From NCBI GenBank assembly GCA_023410535.1, contig JAEYPR010000021.1, forward strand, positions 1-64,000: a stretch of DNA of 64,000 nucleotides. Direction: 5' to 3'. Origin of the DNA: Bacillota bacterium. GTDB lineage: Bacteria; Bacillota; UBA4882; UBA8346. Below, one piece after another: positions 7,560 through 15,962 of this stretch (position 1 is its first letter; the number at the start of each line of letters is the position of its first letter). The notes beneath the pieces were generated by a model that had not been told where the DNA came from, searched no databases, and worked only from the letters and a program-made list of their open reading frames with translations. The translations under genes were made by a program, and so were the position numbers.

Positions 7560-10500
7560 TCAAGCTTTCGCAATCCGGATGGCGGCCTGGTGACCGTTGA
7601 TCTCCCATTGCTCAAATCCGGCGGCGGCTTCCGGTAGGCGGTCGATGGAAACCGCCAGGGTCTCTTCAGCGATATAGTTGTTGAACGCCGCGATTGCCGC
7701 CGCGACTTCATCATCGCCGCTCCAAGCGACGCTAATCCGGTCGGTCAGTTCCAGACCGGTGGTCTTGCGCATGTTCTGGATTTTGGAGACCACTTCGCGG
7801 GCTAAGCCCTCCTGGATTAATTCGGTGGTCAACGCGGTATTTAAGATCACATAGTCGCCATGGTCCATCTCGACCACGAAGCCTTCGCGCTCCTCGACCC
7901 GGACTTCGACGTCTTCCGGTGTCAAGACAATGTTTTGACCCTCGACTTCCAATGGGAGGGAACCTTTCTCCCGCAATACCCGAACCGCTGCGGCGGCATT
8001 GCTTTGGGCAAGGGCGCCGGCGATTGACTTCATCAGTTTGCCGTACTTCGGCCCCAAAGCGGGGAAGTTCGGTTTGACCGTGTAGCTTACGTAAGCGTCG
8101 GGATCGGCGATATATTCCAGTTGCTTTATATTAAGTTCCTCTTTGACCAATCCTTCCATCGGCGTCAGCACCGCTTGGTGTTTTTGAGCGACCAGGATCG
8201 CGGACAACGGTTGCCGCACCTTGATCTGGACTTTATTCCGGGCGGCGCGGCCCATCGAAACCAGATTGATCACCAAACCCATGTGAGTCTCCAGATCTTC
8301 ATTGATCAAGCTGGGGTCAGCTTCCGGGTAGAGCTCCAGATGGACAGAGTCGCGGCCGGAGACCGGTTTTAAGTTCAGGTAAATCTCGTCGGCCAGGAAT
8401 GGCGCGAAGGGCGCCATTAGTTTGACCACCGCCTGCATTACTTCCCATAAGGTCCGGTAGACGGCTTGTTTATTGGCGTCCATCTCCGGCGCCCAGAACC
8501 GTTCGCGGCAGCGCCGGACGTACCAGTTGGAGACATCGTCGATGACGAAACTTTGAATCGCCCGGACCACTTTGGTCAATTCATACTCTTTCATGTCGGA
8601 ACGGACCTGCTGGATCAGGGAGTTCAGCTTCGACAACACCCAACGGTCGATCTCCGGCCGTTCGGCGACGGGAATATCGTAGCTGGCGGGATCGGCCTCG
8701 TCAATGTTGGCGTATAAGGTAAAGAATGAATAGACATTTTGAAGCGTCCCGAAGAACTTGGCGGCGATCTCTTTTAAGCCGTCCTCGTCAAAACGGGTTG
8801 GCGTCCACGGCGGGGAAACGGCCAACAGGTACCACCGGGTAGCGTCGGCGCCGTATTTCTCAAGCAATTTCCAAGGATCGACCGCATTGCCGCGGGATTT
8901 GGACATCTTTTGGCCATTCTTATCAAGCAGCAAGTCGTTGACCAAAACGTTTTTAAAGGTCGGTTTGTCAAACAGGAAGGTTCCGATAGCCAGGAGCGAA
9001 TAGAACCAACCCCGGGTCTGGTCGATCCCTTCGCAGATGAAATCGGCCGGGAAGTACTGCTCAAAGTCCTCTTTGTGCTCAAACGGATAATGCAGTTGCG
9101 CGTAGGGCATGGAACCGGAGTCAAACCAACAGTCGATTACTTCGCTGGTCCGGGTCATGGCGCCGCCGCATTCGCAACGCAGATGAATGTCGTCGATATA
9201 GGGACGGTGCAGTTCGATAGTGGCCGGGTCGACCGACTCGACGGCCCGTTCGGCCAATTCCTGACGGGAACCGACCGAGGTCAGCTTGTCGCAGTCGGCG
9301 CAACGCCAAATGTTTAAGGGCGTCCCCCAATAACGGTCGCGAGAGAGCGACCAGTCGATCATGTTGTCAAGCCAGTTGCCGAAGCGGCCTTTCCCGACAT
9401 GCTCCGGGAACCAGTGGATCTGCTGATTGTTGGCGATCATCCGGTCTTTGTATTGCGTGGTCGCGATATACCAGGACTTCCGGGCGTAGTACAACAGCGG
9501 CGTGTCGCAACGCCAGCAATACGGATAGGAGTGGGTCAACCGTTCGCGGTTGAACAGTTTGCCCTCCGCTTTCAAGTGGCGGATGATGTCCAAGTCGGCT
9601 TCTTTCACGAAACGGCCGGCCCACGGCGTGATCTCCGGGGTAAATTTGCCTTCCTTATCGACCGGTTGCAGGATCGGGAGTTGGTTTTTACGCCCCAGTT
9701 GATAGTCGTCTTCGCCAAATGCCGGCGCGATATGAACGATACCGGTACCGTCTTCAGTCGAGACGAAATCGGCGCCGTAAACATGAAAAGCGGTGGTCGA
9801 GTCAACCGCGATAAATGGCAGCAGTTGAGCGTAACCCTGGCCGACCAGATCGGCGCCGGTCAATTCTTCAACGATCTCGGCCCCTGGGCCTAAGACCGCC
9901 TCGACCCGTTCCCGGACCAGGATATAGAGGTTTTCGTCATCAGCCCGACGCGCCCGGACATAGGTGTATTTGGGGTTAACAGCTAAGGCGACGTTGGACG
10001 GCAGGGTCCAAGGAGTCGTGGTCCAGACCAGGAAGAATTCGCCCGGTTTTTCATTCACCGCGAAACGAACGTAGACGGATTCGACGGTCTCGTCTTTATA
10101 GCCCAACGAAACCTCGTGCGAGGCCAGTGGAGTTCCGCAACGCGAACAGTACGGCATGATTTTATGACCTTCGTAGATCAGGCCTTCGTCAAAGAAGCGT
10201 TTCAGGATCCACCAGACGCTTTCGATGTAGTTGTTGTCCAAGGTGATATAGGGGTGATCCATATCCAACCAGTAACCGATCCGTTCGGTCATCCGGCGCC
10301 ATTCCCGCTCGTAGGTGAAGACCGATTCACGGCATTTTTTGTTGAACGGTTCAATGCCGTAACTTTCGATGCCTTGCTTCGAGGAGAGACCCAGCATCTT
10401 TTCGACCTCGATCTCCACCGGCAGGCCGTGGGTATCCCAACCGGCCTTGCGGTCGACCTGGAAGCCTTGCATGGTCTGGTAACGACAGACCGAGTCTTTT

Positions 10501-10697
10501 AACGTCCGGGCTAAAACATGATGAATTCCCGGTTTGCCGTTGGCGGTCGGCGGTCCTTCGTAAAAAACGAACCGTTCCGCGCCGTCCCGTTCGGACACGC
10601 TCCGCTCCGGAATTGACTGGTCGGCCCAGTGTTTGAGAACTGCTTCTTCCCGTTGATTGGCCGGAACTTTTAAGTTGACGTCCCGAAATTTACCCAT
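7560..10697 (-). CDS. ileS: Isoleucyl-tRNA synthetase, long (eukaryote-like) type
   Basis: A 1045-residue class I synthetase that charges tRNA-Ile with isoleucine in the cytoplasm. The HIGH-like motif lies in NGKPGIHHVLAR near residue 55 and KMSKSRGN near residue 597, with the editing domain between them and an anticodon-binding domain behind. Its length and C-terminal extension fit the type 2 (eukaryote-like) IleRS clade, which is typically less sensitive to mupirocin, rather than the roughly 930-residue type 1 enzyme. The ATG at 10697 is preferred because AAAGGAG sits 8 bp upstream; a GTG lies directly before it. Expression is controlled by the T-box leader immediately upstream. Confidence 0.97.
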   Translation of the reverse strand: MGKFRDVNLKVPANQREEAVLKHWADQSIPERSVSERDGAERFVFYEGPPTANGKPGIHHVLARTLKDSVCRYQTMQGFQVDRKAGWDTHGLPVEIEVEKMLGLSSKQGIESYGIEPFNKKCRESVFTYEREWRRMTERIGYWLDMDHPYITLDNNYIESVWWILKRFFDEGLIYEGHKIMPYCSRCGTPLASHEVSLGYKDETVESVYVRFAVNEKPGEFFLVWTTTPWTLPSNVALAVNPKYTYVRARRADDENLYILVRERVEAVLGPGAEIVEELTGADLVGQGYAQLLPFIAVDSTTAFHVYGADFVSTEDGTGIVHIAPAFGEDDYQLGRKNQLPILQPVDKEGKFTPEITPWAGRFVKEADLDIIRHLKAEGKLFNRERLTHSYPYCWRCDTPLLYYARKSWYIATTQYKDRMIANNQQIHWFPEHVGKGRFGNWLDNMIDWSLSRDRYWGTPLNIWRCADCDKLTSVGSRQELAERAVESVDPATIELHRPYIDDIHLRCECGGAMTRTSEVIDCWFDSGSMPYAQLHYPFEHKEDFEQYFPADFICEGIDQTRGWFYSLLAIGTFLFDKPTFKNVLVNDLLLDKNGQKMSKSRGNAVDPWKLLEKYGADATRWYLLAVSPPWTPTRFDEDGLKEIAAKFFGTLQNVYSFFTLYANIDEADPASYDIPVAERPEIDRWVLSKLNSLIQQVRSDMKEYELTKVVRAIQSFVIDDVSNWYVRRCRERFWAPEMDANKQAVYRTLWEVMQAVVKLMAPFAPFLADEIYLNLKPVSGRDSVHLELYPEADPSLINEDLETHMGLVINLVSMGRAARNKVQIKVRQPLSAILVAQKHQAVLTPMEGLVKEELNIKQLEYIADPDAYVSYTVKPNFPALGPKYGKLMKSIAGALAQSNAAAAVRVLREKGSLPLEVEGQNIVLTPEDVEVRVEEREGFVVEMDHGDYVILNTALTTELIQEGLAREVVSKIQNMRKTTGLELTDRISVAWSGDDEVAAAIAAFNNYIAEETLAVSIDRLPEAAAGFEQWEINGHQAAIRIAKA

Positions 10698-10728
10698 CAC
10701 CGAAACTCCTTTACTTCCATATTATTTT

Positions 10729-10985
10729 CAAAAATAAGAAAACCGCCCCGCAAAAGGGACGGTTAATACCGTGGTACCACCCAAATTGACGAAAAGAGTC
10801 CTTTTCGCCCACTTTGTCAAGCCGTTAACGGCGGCGAACCGGCTGGACTTACTGCAAATTTCAGCCCAACAGCTCGGGAAGGATCTTCGCGTCAACCCGT
10901 GGTTGCCTCATCGCACCGACCGAGGCTCTCTGAAACCGGTATTAACGTTACTCGTTCCGTCATCGCGTCAAAAATGAAAATGTTG
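10729..10985 (-). promoter_or_regulatory. T-box leader of ileS (isoleucine)
   Basis: Read on the reverse strand, the leader contains a stem I with an AGAGAG-type element, a likely ATC isoleucine specifier codon at 10882-10884 and the T-box core GGGTGGTACCACGG at about 10769-10782. The competing terminator has arms at 10741-10749 and 10756-10764 followed by T-rich sequence. Uncharged tRNA-Ile should stabilise the antiterminator and permit ileS transcription. The stem I boundaries were placed by eye. Confidence 0.92.
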
Positions 10986-10991
10986 TTCTCT

Positions 10992-11020
10992 ATTATAAAG
11001 TTTTCTCCGGATTTAGTCAA
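10992..11020 (-). promoter_or_regulatory. Sigma-A promoter of the ileS T-box
   Basis: On the reverse strand TTGACT (11015-11020) and a perfect TATAAT (10992-10997) are separated by 17 bp. The same hexamers and spacing precede the threonine T-box at 54325-54353. Confidence 0.85.
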
Positions 11021-11233
11021 GGATCAAAGCGGCGATGAGTCAGAAAGCTTATCCGACCGGAACGTGGCCGGCGCGCTCCCCGCTCGCTCCAATGATCCAA
11101 CGGATACGATAATTTTATGAAAAATTACAATATTTATTTACTTTCTGCTCAAGGATACCGATATAAATAGCAGTCTAAAACAAACTGAAGCTTTGGAAGC
11201 CAAAGTTAACCATAGGAACATGGTGGTGCATCC

Positions 11234-12349
11234 GTGAAAAAAGATCTCGACCTCTATCAAATCCTGCAAGTACATCCAGAAGCGGAGTCGGAAGTAATCC
11301 AAGCCGCCTATAAACGATTATCCCGTAAATATCATCCGGACAATCAAGAATCCGGCGCCGAGGCGAAAATGAAGGCATTGAATCATGCCTACGCCGTCTT
11401 AAGCGATCCGGAGCAGCGGGCCAAATATAATCTACAGCTGAACCGGCCGCAAACGGCGGAACCCAAAAAAGAAGTCAACCTGGAAACGGAGGCCTTTGAG
11501 GCCAAAAAAGTCTTGGCCCAGTATTTTGCCTGCCTGGCATGTGGTCAGTTGGACTCGGCATATCAATTGATCTCGGCCCGCGATCAAAAAAAGATCAGCC
11601 ATAGCGAGTATGTGGAGTGGCAAACCTTGGTCGGAAGTTGTTATGAGATCATGGATTATGAGATCAAATATCTCCGGACGACCCAGGATGTCAAAGAGGA
11701 AAAGACGGTCTATCCGCTGGTTTTTGAGTTTGCCGTGACCATCCAGGAGAAAGACAAACGCAATGTGCAAACCGTCAGCACCGAGTTTTCGCGACGGGTG
11801 GTTCAGGATCAAGATCATCTAAAAGTATTGCTCGGTTATAAAGATATCACCGCTATCATCGCCAAACTCAAGGAAGAGATGGGAACGGTCGAGCCGGCCG
11901 AGCCGGAGCTGGACCGGAAGGTTTTGATTGGGGAATTGACTAAGGAAATCGCCCGGGCGGTCCGGTATAAACGTTCCTTCGCCATGATTCTTTTTGAGGT
12001 TTATCAAGGGCCGGAGCAGCCCACCGCCGCGAATGGGGAGTATTTTTCGGTATTAATCAGACAGCTTGGCGAACGGGTCAGGGCTTCGGACATATACGGC
12101 CATTGGAACACCAACCGGATCATGGTGATTCTGCCGGAGACGCGACTTTTTGGAGCGGTCAAGGCAGCCGGCAATATTTTTGGATTGATCAAAGAAGTCA
12201 ACCAAGCGTTGGTAGAAAGCAACCGTTGGACTTTTTGCGCCGGCGTGGTCCAGTTTAAAGAGGGAGCTTCGTTGCAAGAAATGATTGACCTGGCGGTGGT
12301 GAATGTCTTAAAAGCCAAAACCCAACGGGAATGGGCGATCGTTTATTAA
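11234..12349 (+). CDS. J-domain protein fused to a degenerate GGDEF-like domain
   Basis: A 371-residue protein. Residues 5-66 form a DnaJ domain with the HPD tripeptide at 34-36, needed to stimulate Hsp70 (DnaK) ATPase. A middle region (about 80-215) has no family that I recognise; its alpha/beta pattern resembles NTF2-like folds. Residues 225-371 look like a GGDEF domain: YKRSFAMILFEV aligns with its first strand and RASDIYGHWNTNRIMVILPE with the active-site hairpin. The GGDEF motif itself is replaced by HWNTN, so cyclic-di-GMP synthesis is not expected. There are no membrane segments. It stands alone between the ileS promoter region and a terminator. The fusion suggests chaperone recruitment controlled by a sensor domain, which is inference. 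Confidence 0.75.
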   Translation: MKKDLDLYQILQVHPEAESEVIQAAYKRLSRKYHPDNQESGAEAKMKALNHAYAVLSDPEQRAKYNLQLNRPQTAEPKKEVNLETEAFEAKKVLAQYFACLACGQLDSAYQLISARDQKKISHSEYVEWQTLVGSCYEIMDYEIKYLRTTQDVKEEKTVYPLVFEFAVTIQEKDKRNVQTVSTEFSRRVVQDQDHLKVLLGYKDITAIIAKLKEEMGTVEPAEPELDRKVLIGELTKEIARAVRYKRSFAMILFEVYQGPEQPTAANGEYFSVLIRQLGERVRASDIYGHWNTNRIMVILPETRLFGAVKAAGNIFGLIKEVNQALVESNRWTFCAGVVQFKEGASLQEMIDLAVVNVLKAKTQREWAIVY

Positions 12350-12418
12350 TCTGCCCGTTTGCGCTCCCGTGTTCGGCGCAACTCGGGGTGATCTCCGGGT
12401 TGCCGGCGCAAACCGTTA

Positions 12419-12450
12419 GAACCGTTCTTCGTACAGAACGGTTCATTTTT
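12419..12450 (+). terminator. Rho-independent terminator after the J-domain gene
   Basis: Perfect 10-bp arms GAACCGTTCT and AGAACGGTTC around a 6-nt loop, followed by CATTTTTATT. Between here and 12622 only a ribosome binding site region is visible. Confidence 0.85.
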
Positions 12451-12622
12451 ATTCCTTGATAACCGGGGCCGGATTAAGGAGTTGCTTATTGCGGGTTAAG
12501 CGAGGGTTAACCGGAGTCTAAATTTCTTTTTTTAAACCAAATGCTAAAGGAGTGCGCCTTGCCTTGTTGAAGAATAATCGAAAGTCCGACCAATAGCGGA
12601 AGTATTTGAGGAGAGTGGCCTG

Positions 12623-13249
12623 ATGGAACAGTTGGTGGGGTGGATTGAAACATTTCAAGACAATGCGGTCTTGATGTTTTTGATCATCTTTGGGTTGGGT
12701 GTCGCCAATGTTTTTCTTCCGCCGGTTCCACTCGAAAGCGTCACAGTGTTGTGCAGTTATTGGGCGGGTAAAGAAAATGGCAGCACGTTTGTTGTTTTTA
12801 GCGCCGCAACCATCGGAATGTCGGTTGGAAGTATTTTAATGTATTATTTGGCGAAAAACCGCGGGCGGCGACTGTTAAAATATAAATTTGTCCGATCGCA
12901 GTTACACCGTAAGTATATTGCAAAATGCCGGATCTGGTTTGGACGTTTTGGGATATGGACGATCCTGATCGGCAAGTTGCTTCCGGGCATCAGTTTTGCC
13001 GTGATTTTTTGCTGTGGACTTTTCAAAGTGCCGCAACGTCCGGCCTTGACGGCAATTTTTCTCTCCAATCTGGTCTATTTTGGAATTTTAAGTTATGTAA
13101 GTCGTTATATCGGACGTAGCTGGGAGCAGGTCACCCAAATGTTTGACGCCGGTCTGTTCTGGTCGATCGGTGTCCTCCTGTTGATTGGCGCGATCCTTTT
13201 TTATTATTTCACTTTTACAACAGGTTGTGTTTTAAGAGGAAAGAGATAA
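12623..13249 (+). CDS. DedA family membrane protein
   Basis: A 208-residue integral membrane protein of the DedA/VTT family, whose members flip or scavenge polyprenyl phosphate or phospholipids and support membrane homeostasis. Family features include FLPPVPLESVTVLCSYWAG after the first hydrophobic stretch and the later segment FGRFGIWTILIGKLLPGISFA with the conserved G-x-x-x-P-G pattern, followed by three hydrophobic helices. The start has GAGGAG about 10 bp upstream. The next gene begins about 115 bp downstream and may share the transcript. The lipid substrate cannot be read from sequence. Confidence 0.85.
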   Translation: MEQLVGWIETFQDNAVLMFLIIFGLGVANVFLPPVPLESVTVLCSYWAGKENGSTFVVFSAATIGMSVGSILMYYLAKNRGRRLLKYKFVRSQLHRKYIAKCRIWFGRFGIWTILIGKLLPGISFAVIFCCGLFKVPQRPALTAIFLSNLVYFGILSYVSRYIGRSWEQVTQMFDAGLFWSIGVLLLIGAILFYYFTFTTGCVLRGKR

Positions 13250-13363
13250 GGGGTAAATTGATCGTTTGCGACCGGATAAACGGCCGGAACGGCAGGAAAA
13301 TGACGCGCCAAGTAAAATATATCAAAAGAATGATTTTGAAACTTTATCCATGAGGTAAGATTT

Positions 13364-13897
13364 GTGACCAGACGAACAAAATTGATTATTCGCTGGGTAA
13401 TCGGCATTGCTTTGGCGGTGGGCTTTTTATATTTTACGCGCACCCCCCAGTTTACCTTGATTCAGATCGGCGACGCATTTGAAGCCCATGATTTGTCTAC
13501 CTTCGAAAAATACGTTGATATCGACGGTTTGGTTGAAACGGTGGTCCGGCAATATGCGGCGATCACACCAAATCTCACGCCGGCTTCATTGCGGGATTCG
13601 GAGTTGGCACAACGGCGTCTGACGCGGAGTTTGCGCAATCAGCTGATCCGGTTTGTCGAGACCGGTCTTTTACGGACCGAACCGTTGACGGCTGAAATTG
13701 TGCCGGATATCGGAACGCTCCGTAACCGCTTTCAGGGAGTGGATTATCTTCGGGTCAAGGACGATACGGCTTATATTGGATTGCAAACCCGGGATGATAT
13801 GGGAGTTGTCGAAATTGTGATGCATCGGAAAGGTTGGTTTTGGCGGGTTGACGCCATCAACGACTTAACCGAATACTGGCGCCGGACGTTACAGTAA
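13364..13897 (+). CDS. DUF2939-type membrane-anchored protein
   Basis: A 177-residue protein with one N-terminal hydrophobic segment (about residues 10-25) and a soluble domain of about 145 residues outside the membrane. The pattern TLIQIGDAFEAHDLSTFEKYVDID fits DUF2939, in which a helix-rich region describes a small domain of unknown function. The GTG start follows GAGGTAAG at good spacing. It lies downstream of the DedA gene; the role is unknown. Confidence 0.6.
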   Translation: MTRRTKLIIRWVIGIALAVGFLYFTRTPQFTLIQIGDAFEAHDLSTFEKYVDIDGLVETVVRQYAAITPNLTPASLRDSELAQRRLTRSLRNQLIRFVETGLLRTEPLTAEIVPDIGTLRNRFQGVDYLRVKDDTAYIGLQTRDDMGVVEIVMHRKGWFWRVDAINDLTEYWRRTLQ

Positions 13898-14134
13898 ATC
13901 CGTGAAAATAACAACCTTGGCGCTAATCCTAACGTTCAGGGCATTCAATTTTTGAGTCAAACGGTTGCAACTCCATTCGGGATGCTCCGGACATAAATGG
14001 TATCAATATGAAACCGAAAAAATAGAATATACAAGATAATTCTCAGCAAGATACCAATGGCTGCGAGGGAGAAGGGAAATGTGATGCCACCGTATAAAAA
14101 TGCTTGCATCCTGAAAATTCCTGCAGAAAAAGTA
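13898..14134. other. Intergenic stretch without recognised features
   Basis: I see no gene, hairpin or repeat that I can support between the DUF2939 stop and the promoter at 14135. A long reverse-strand frame covering 14003-14824 is an antisense shadow of the next gene. Confidence 0.5.
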
Positions 14135-14162
14135 TTGACGCACCCCCCGGATAGTATATAAT
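14135..14162 (+). promoter_or_regulatory. Sigma-A promoter of the AdoMetDC-like gene
   Basis: TTGACG (14135-14140) and perfect TATAAT (14157-14162) with 16 bp between them, about 70 bp before the start codon. Confidence 0.75.
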
Positions 14163-14230
14163 GTAATTTGTTTTGTAAAAAACAGATGGAACAGATCGAT
14201 AAGTTGCAAAACGCTTAGGAGGTGTGGTCG

Positions 14231-15040
14231 ATGGAACACTTTGTCATGGATGCTTTTCACGGGTATCGTTCGCGTTTGGACGATATGATGTTGGTATATG
14301 AGGCGTTGGAAGAGATTCCGGCTAAATTGGGAATGAAGCCGGTGATGCCGCCGATGATCTTGCCGTATTACAATGGAGTCATCCCTGAGGATTGTGGTAT
14401 CAGTGGGTTTGTGTTTTTGGCCGGAGGCCATTTCACCATTCATACGTTCTCGTTTCGGGAAACTTATTTCGTGGACTTTTTGGCGCCGGAACCATTTGAT
14501 GCGGTTGAATTGGAACGGTTGTTGCTCAACGCCTTTCCGGCAGAGCAAGTAACGACGTATACGCTGGATCGGGAGAACCGGGAATTGTATCCCACCAAAA
14601 TCGCGATCAATCAGGAGCTCGACTTCGGACCGCACGTTTTCCTCGATATTCATGATTATCACGGTCCGAAATCCATGGACCAACTGTTTGAACTGTTTGA
14701 TGCCATGCCGTTCCAGATTGGGATGACGCCGATCATCCGTCCCTATATGGTTAAAAATACGCAAGGGGACGAGAAGGTTACCTCGATCCTGACGATGATC
14801 GCCGAGAGTCACATCAGTTTGCATTATTTTGAAAAGTCAAAACGGGCCTATTTCGATCTTTTCTCATGCCGGTTCTTCGATTATGATCCGGTTATCGGCA
14901 AGTTGAAACAGATCTTAAACAGCCCGGTGATGAATGAAGCGTTAATCTCACGCGGCAGTAAATATCAATATCTCAAGAACGATGCCGCCAAACCGACGGT
15001 GGACGCCCGAAGTTGGGTGGAGAATGTATATAAGCGATAA
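14231..15040 (+). CDS. Tandem S-adenosylmethionine decarboxylase-like protein (two SpeD-type domains)
   Basis: A 269-residue protein that appears to be two copies of the bacterial SpeD fold joined head to tail. The second half (about 134-230) contains MIAESHISLHYFE, matching the SpeD self-cleavage motif ESHxxxH; Glu192-Ser193 would yield the pyruvoyl group. DLFSC supplies the catalytic-type Cys213. In the first half (about 1-95) the equivalent stretch is FLAGGHFTIHTFS: the cleavage serine is replaced by glycine and the later cysteine is absent, so this copy is probably structural. Ordinary SpeD is about 120-135 residues and dimeric. The ATG at 14231 is 8 bp behind AGGAGG; a GTG at 14222 overlaps that site. 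No speE lies nearby, so the substrate may be AdoMet or another amino acid. Confidence 0.7.
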   Translation: MEHFVMDAFHGYRSRLDDMMLVYEALEEIPAKLGMKPVMPPMILPYYNGVIPEDCGISGFVFLAGGHFTIHTFSFRETYFVDFLAPEPFDAVELERLLLNAFPAEQVTTYTLDRENRELYPTKIAINQELDFGPHVFLDIHDYHGPKSMDQLFELFDAMPFQIGMTPIIRPYMVKNTQGDEKVTSILTMIAESHISLHYFEKSKRAYFDLFSCRFFDYDPVIGKLKQILNSPVMNEALISRGSKYQYLKNDAAKPTVDARSWVENVYKR

Positions 15041-15046
15041 ACCATG

Positions 15047-15092
15047 GCTGTTGTGACCTGAACGCTCCCGTTCATTTTACAGCAGCTTTTTT
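15047..15092 (+). terminator. Terminator after the AdoMetDC-like gene
   Basis: GCTGTTGT pairs with ACAGCAGC and an inner TGAAC/GTTCA extends the stem across a small internal loop. Six T residues follow. Confidence 0.7.
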
Positions 15093-15184
15093 GATGTCCC
15101 CGAAATGCCAATCGCCTTCGCTGACCAAGTCTCATATAATGAAGCGTTCGTTCGTCGAATGAGAATTGTTTGGAGGAGAAGCAA

Positions 15185-15886
15185 ATGGCGATTAATCCGA
15201 TGCCCAACGCGTGTCCCGGGGGGACGTTATATACCATTCGTCCGGGGGATTCCTATTATAGTCTGGCCAGTCGTTTCGGTACCACAATCAATGCCATTCA
15301 AGCGGCAAACCCCGGCGTAAGCCCGACCAATCTGGTGATCGGGCAGACGATCTGTATTCCGGTGGCAACGGCGCCCACTAATTGTCCCGGCGGTTTCTTT
15401 TATACTGTTTTAGCCGGTGAGACCCTGTACGGGATTGCCCGGCGGTACGGTATTGTCATCGACGCCCTGTTGGCGGCTAATCCCGGGGTTGATCCGGCGT
15501 TTGTCCAAGTCGGACAGCGGATTTGCGTTCCGGTGGGGCCGCGACCGGAACCGTGTCCCGGCCGTCTTTACACGGTCCAAAGCGGCGATACGATGATCAG
15601 TATTGCGCGCCGCTTCGGTTATACTCTTGACGCGCTGTTGGCGGTCAATCCGGGGGTCGACCCGGACCGGCTGCAAGTCGGTCAGAATATCTGTTTGCCG
15701 CCGGCTCCGGGTGGCGGACCATTTCCTTGTTACGGGGGAACCATCTACCGGGTTCAAGCGGGAGACACGCTTTACGCGATCGCGCGGCGTTACGGGTTAA
15801 CCCCCCAACAGTTGCTGGACGCCAATCCCGAGATTACCAATCCCAATGCGTTGCAGATCGGCCAATCCGTCTGTATTCCGCGGTAA
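15185..15886 (+). CDS. Protein made of four LysM domains
   Basis: A 233-residue protein consisting of four LysM modules of about 50 residues each. Each begins YTI/YTV-x-x-GD/GE and ends GQxICIP or GQxVCIP, and the modules are joined by Cys-Pro-Gly or Pro-rich linkers (CPGG, CPGR). LysM binds N-acetylglucosamine in peptidoglycan or chitin. There is no signal peptide and no catalytic domain. The recurring CPG and IC(I/V/L)P cysteines resemble LysM proteins found in spore coats and cortex of Bacillota, so a spore location is plausible but inferred. The ATG at 15185 follows GGAGGAG; an upstream TTG at 15170 overlaps that site and is less likely. Confidence 0.88.
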   Translation: MAINPMPNACPGGTLYTIRPGDSYYSLASRFGTTINAIQAANPGVSPTNLVIGQTICIPVATAPTNCPGGFFYTVLAGETLYGIARRYGIVIDALLAANPGVDPAFVQVGQRICVPVGPRPEPCPGRLYTVQSGDTMISIARRFGYTLDALLAVNPGVDPDRLQVGQNICLPPAPGGGPFPCYGGTIYRVQAGDTLYAIARRYGLTPQQLLDANPEITNPNALQIGQSVCIPR

Positions 15887-15903
15887 CCATCGTCAGGCAA
15901 AAG

Positions 15904-15938
15904 AAAAAGCTGGACGGCAATGAGCCTTCCAGCTTTTT
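15904..15938. terminator. Bidirectional terminator between convergent LysM and GH105 genes
   Basis: Perfect 11-bp arms AAAAAGCTGGA and TCCAGCTTTTT around a 13-nt loop. The A/T tails give a T-run on both strands. Confidence 0.9.
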
Positions 15939-15962
15939 AATGGATGAAGCGATTCTCCGTTA

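Noticed and set aside
9399..9893. 164-codon frame inside ileS on the opposite strand
   Set aside because: Shadow of a conserved essential gene; no ribosome binding site.
14003..14824. 273-codon reverse-strand frame
   Set aside because: It overlaps the AdoMetDC-like gene, which has a promoter, ribosome binding site and recognisable motifs.
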